From assembly GCA_944332645.1 (NCBI GenBank), contig CALVKK010000046.1:1-8402 (forward strand): DNA of 8,402 bases, given 5' to 3'. The notes under the pieces are model-generated. The model was not told the origin of the DNA and made no database searches. It was given only the letters and a program-made list of their open reading frames with translations. The position numbers and the translations under genes were made by a program. Below, piece by piece: positions 6,554 through 8,402 of this stretch (positions are counted from its first letter, which is position 1; each line of letters opens with the position of its first letter). The stretch is from an uncultured Bacilli bacterium (lineage in GTDB: Bacteria; Bacillota_I; Bacilli_A; RF39; UBA660).

Positions 6554-7696
6554 TTAATCACCTAATAATTCTATATATTTTTTAGCATTATTTTGCCAAG
6601 TTAATTTTTTAGCACTTAAAAATGCTTTCACTTGTAAATTGCCATATTTTGAAGGATTATCTAAGATATCACAAATAATATTAGCAATCTTTAAATAATC
6701 AATATCAACTAGAAAACCATTAACACCATTTTTAATAAAGCCATCTATACCTTCACCTTTTGTACCAATAGTAATACACTTATTATACATTGCCTCTGCA
6801 TAAACTATTCCAAAACCTTCAGGTGAACTAGGTAAAACAAATATCAAATTTTTTTCAAGGTTCTCATAAACTATAGAATTGGAAACATGTCCTAAAAAAA
6901 TAATATCCTGATCATCTTTAGCTAAGTTTTTTAACTTATTCATATCTGGGCCATCCCCAATAATTGTTAATTTTAATTTTGGATGTTTTTCCTTTACAAT
7001 TTTATAAGACTTAATGACAACATCTATGTTTTTATCAAATGTCAAAGATCCGATCGTAATAATATTATTTTCTCTTTTTAAATTTTTTCTTGTGAAAAAA
7101 TTTATGCCATTATATATAACTACAGCATTGCTAATATCAAGCGTATTTAATTGATTTTTAATTTTTTCACTCACACAAATATAATTGTCAATTATTTGAC
7201 CAATTTTTTTAATTTGTCTTTTCCCATTTTTATTATTAAAACTATCGTTAAAACTACTACCATGACAGGTTATAAATGTTTTAATTGAATATCGTTTCTT
7301 TAACCTATAAGCCGCATATCCCTCGACTTTAAAAGTATGAGCATCAACTAATACCACATTCCATTTTTTAATTATGCTTTTAAAGAGCTTTTTTACCGAT
7401 AGATAATAGAAAAAACCATTATAGTTAATTCTGGAATTATAAAAAAGTTTTGAAAAACTTAACTTTTTCTTATAAAATATTGTGATACCATTTATTTCTT
7501 TTTTTCCTTTATATTTATTATAAATAAATCTTTTATTTTTATTAAAAATACTTAAAAAAGGAAAATAATTTATACAAGCAAATACTATAACATTATATCC
7601 TTCATTTTTTAACGCAATAGCATGTGAATGAACATAATCACAATATAAGGAGTTAGATGAAGTAACATGTGATAAAATAACAATAGTTTTTCCCAT
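6554..7696 (-). CDS. GT4 family glycosyltransferase
   Basis: This 380-residue protein has the two-domain GT-B layout of family 4 retaining glycosyltransferases. The N-terminal acceptor domain opens with IVILSHVTSS and contains VDAHTFKVEGYAAYRLK (117-133) and ITCHGSSF (142-149). The C-terminal nucleotide-sugar domain has IYNGI (194-198), ITIGSLTFDKNID (213-225), IGDGPDM (246-252), IIFLGHVSN (265-273), and the family signature Glu293-x7-Glu301 in SSPEGFGIVYAEAMYN. All expected motifs are intact, so it is probably active. It should add one sugar to the lipid-linked repeat unit at the cytoplasmic face of the membrane. Donor and acceptor cannot be inferred. Its ATG overlaps the stop of the deacetylase-like gene by one base (TAATG) with only a weak ribosome site, suggesting coupled translation. 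Its stop is one base before the preferred start of the Wzy-GT4 gene. Confidence 0.92.
   Translation of the reverse strand: MGKTIVILSHVTSSNSLYCDYVHSHAIALKNEGYNVIVFACINYFPFLSIFNKNKRFIYNKYKGKKEINGITIFYKKKLSFSKLFYNSRINYNGFFYYLSVKKLFKSIIKKWNVVLVDAHTFKVEGYAAYRLKKRYSIKTFITCHGSSFNDSFNNKNGKRQIKKIGQIIDNYICVSEKIKNQLNTLDISNAVVIYNGINFFTRKNLKRENNIITIGSLTFDKNIDVVIKSYKIVKEKHPKLKLTIIGDGPDMNKLKNLAKDDQDIIFLGHVSNSIVYENLEKNLIFVLPSSPEGFGIVYAEAMYNKCITIGTKGEGIDGFIKNGVNGFLVDIDYLKIANIICDILDNPSKYGNLQVKAFLSAKKLTWQNNAKKYIELLGD
6557..6563 (-). promoter_or_regulatory. Ribosome binding site that sets the start of the Wzy-GT4 gene
   Basis: AGGTGAT is a seven-base match to the 16S anti-Shine-Dalgarno complement, four bases upstream of the ATG at 6550-6552. 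The competing GTG start at 6559-6561 lies inside this site and has no comparable site of its own, so the ATG is preferred. The TAA of the upstream glycosyltransferase (6554-6556) falls in the spacer. Confidence 0.75.
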
Positions 7697-8391
7697 TATC
7701 TATACCTAATACTTTCTATGATTCTAAAAAAATCTTCTTTTAATCTTGATAAAGGAGCTCTACCCCACCATCTAGTATGGATTAATAATAAAACTTTTTG
7801 ACATTGTTTTTCAATTGCTTCCTTAGGATCTTTAATCCAAAAATATGGGTACATCTTATCACAACTTCTAAAATCTATTTTACCTTCTATTTTTTCATCG
7901 TAAGCTTCAATGTTAATGCCAGTTTTTTTACGAATATCATTATCCATTAAAATACAATTAGTTAATCCCAATTTTCGATTTACGAAATCACCATGAGAAG
8001 CAACAGAAAATATTTTTATATTATTTTCCTCTTCAAAAAAATTAACATTTTCAATAAAATTCTTTTTAATATCATCTAATCTTTCGTTAACAAAATTAAC
8101 TGATATATTTCTATTTTTTTTACAATAAGTAGCAATTTCCTCATAATGATATCCCACTTCACTACCATATTCATAAATTTCTTTGATTAATTCTTTTTTC
8201 ATCGTACATAATCTAAAATAAAATGTGGATTTTATTTTTAACTTTTTTTCTATTTCAAACATTTTATTAGCTATTGGGACATCAGTATCAATATCATGAC
8301 GAATCATAATATATTTACCTTCAGTTTCTAATAGTTTATAGTCTTTAATTGAAATAAATTGGTAACCGTTTTTAATGAAAATGTCCAACAT
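7696..8391 (-). CDS. Polysaccharide-deacetylase-like (NodB-fold) protein, 5' end uncertain
   Basis: From the ATG at 8389-8391 the frame gives 231 residues. IMIRHDID (28-35), STFYFRL (55-61), EVGYHYEE (78-85), SVASHGDF (129-136) and LLLIHTRWWG (201-210) occur in the order and spacing of a divergent polysaccharide-deacetylase (carbohydrate esterase 4) fold. Asp33/Asp35 would match the catalytic/metal Asp pair, and His82, His133 and His205 are candidate metal or catalytic histidines. The classical TFDDG opening is replaced by RHDID, a form common in surface-polysaccharide loci. There is no signal peptide or membrane segment, so it may act on a cytoplasmic sugar intermediate; the substrate is unknown. 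The frame stays open upstream to the window edge, and the first visible residues (LDIFIKNGYQFISIKDY) look like an internal part of the family's first helix and strand, so the true start may lie outside. The only nearby ribosome-site candidate, GTGAG, is weak. Confidence 0.75.
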   Translation of the reverse strand: MLDIFIKNGYQFISIKDYKLLETEGKYIMIRHDIDTDVPIANKMFEIEKKLKIKSTFYFRLCTMKKELIKEIYEYGSEVGYHYEEIATYCKKNRNISVNFVNERLDDIKKNFIENVNFFEEENNIKIFSVASHGDFVNRKLGLTNCILMDNDIRKKTGINIEAYDEKIEGKIDFRSCDKMYPYFWIKDPKEAIEKQCQKVLLLIHTRWWGRAPLSRLKEDFFRIIESIRYR

Positions 8392-8402
8392 GTTCTCACA
8401 TT

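Noticed and set aside
6553..6561. GTG start adding three residues to the Wzy-GT4 protein
   Set aside because: The GTG is part of the AGGTGAT ribosome site for the ATG at 6550-6552 and lacks its own site. It is possible but less likely.
1..8402. Search for CRISPR arrays, tRNA or rRNA genes, insertion sequences, promoters and terminators
   Set aside because: No direct repeats with spacers, no cloverleaf or rRNA-like segments, no transposase or terminal inverted repeats seen. Gene junctions are too short to hold a promoter or terminator, and AT-rich -10-like strings inside genes are not meaningful here.

Overview
The window is AT-rich DNA (by eye well under one third G+C). All genes lie on the minus strand and use the standard code: TGG encodes Trp throughout and TGA does not occur inside the reading frames, which argues against a Mycoplasma-type code. 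Several starts have good Shine-Dalgarno sites (AAGGAG, AGGTGAT, GAGGTG, AAAGGGG). Low G+C, strong Shine-Dalgarno sites and gene content together suggest a low-GC Bacillota bacterium, such as a Bacilli or Erysipelotrichia-like lineage. The species cannot be named from this sequence.

The window is an internal piece of a Wzx/Wzy-type capsular or exopolysaccharide locus. Read in the direction of transcription, from the right edge to the left, the genes are: a polysaccharide-deacetylase-like protein (7696-8391, start possibly beyond the edge); a family 4 glycosyltransferase (6554-7696); a long protein joining a Wzy-like polymerase to a second GT4 glycosyltransferase (4117-6552); a Wzx-like flippase (2816-4117); a left-handed beta-helix acetyltransferase of the serine-acetyltransferase type (2257-2829); an asparagine-synthase-like protein (691-2247); and an N-acetyl sugar amidotransferase of the WbuX/WbpG/PseA type, cut by the left edge (1-701). 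Neighbouring genes overlap by 1, 1, 14 and 11 bases or are separated by 1 and 9 bases. This points to one polycistronic message. I see no promoter, terminator, RNA gene, repeat array or mobile element, and no gene-free stretch longer than about 12 bases.

In the inferred pathway, the two glycosyltransferase domains build a lipid-linked repeat unit on the cytoplasmic face, Wzx flips it, and the Wzy domain polymerises it outside. The acetyltransferase, the deacetylase-like protein and the two PP-loop enzymes would decorate a sugar or supply a modified precursor. The WbuX-type gene predicts an acetamidino sugar and predicts HisH- and HisF-like partners just beyond the left edge.

The most notable observation is the Wzy-GT4 fusion. 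Its junction carries a run of eight A residues, and removing one base would recreate two separate genes joined by an ATGA stop/start overlap. The fusion may therefore be a recent one-base event, a slippage-controlled switch, or a sequencing error.
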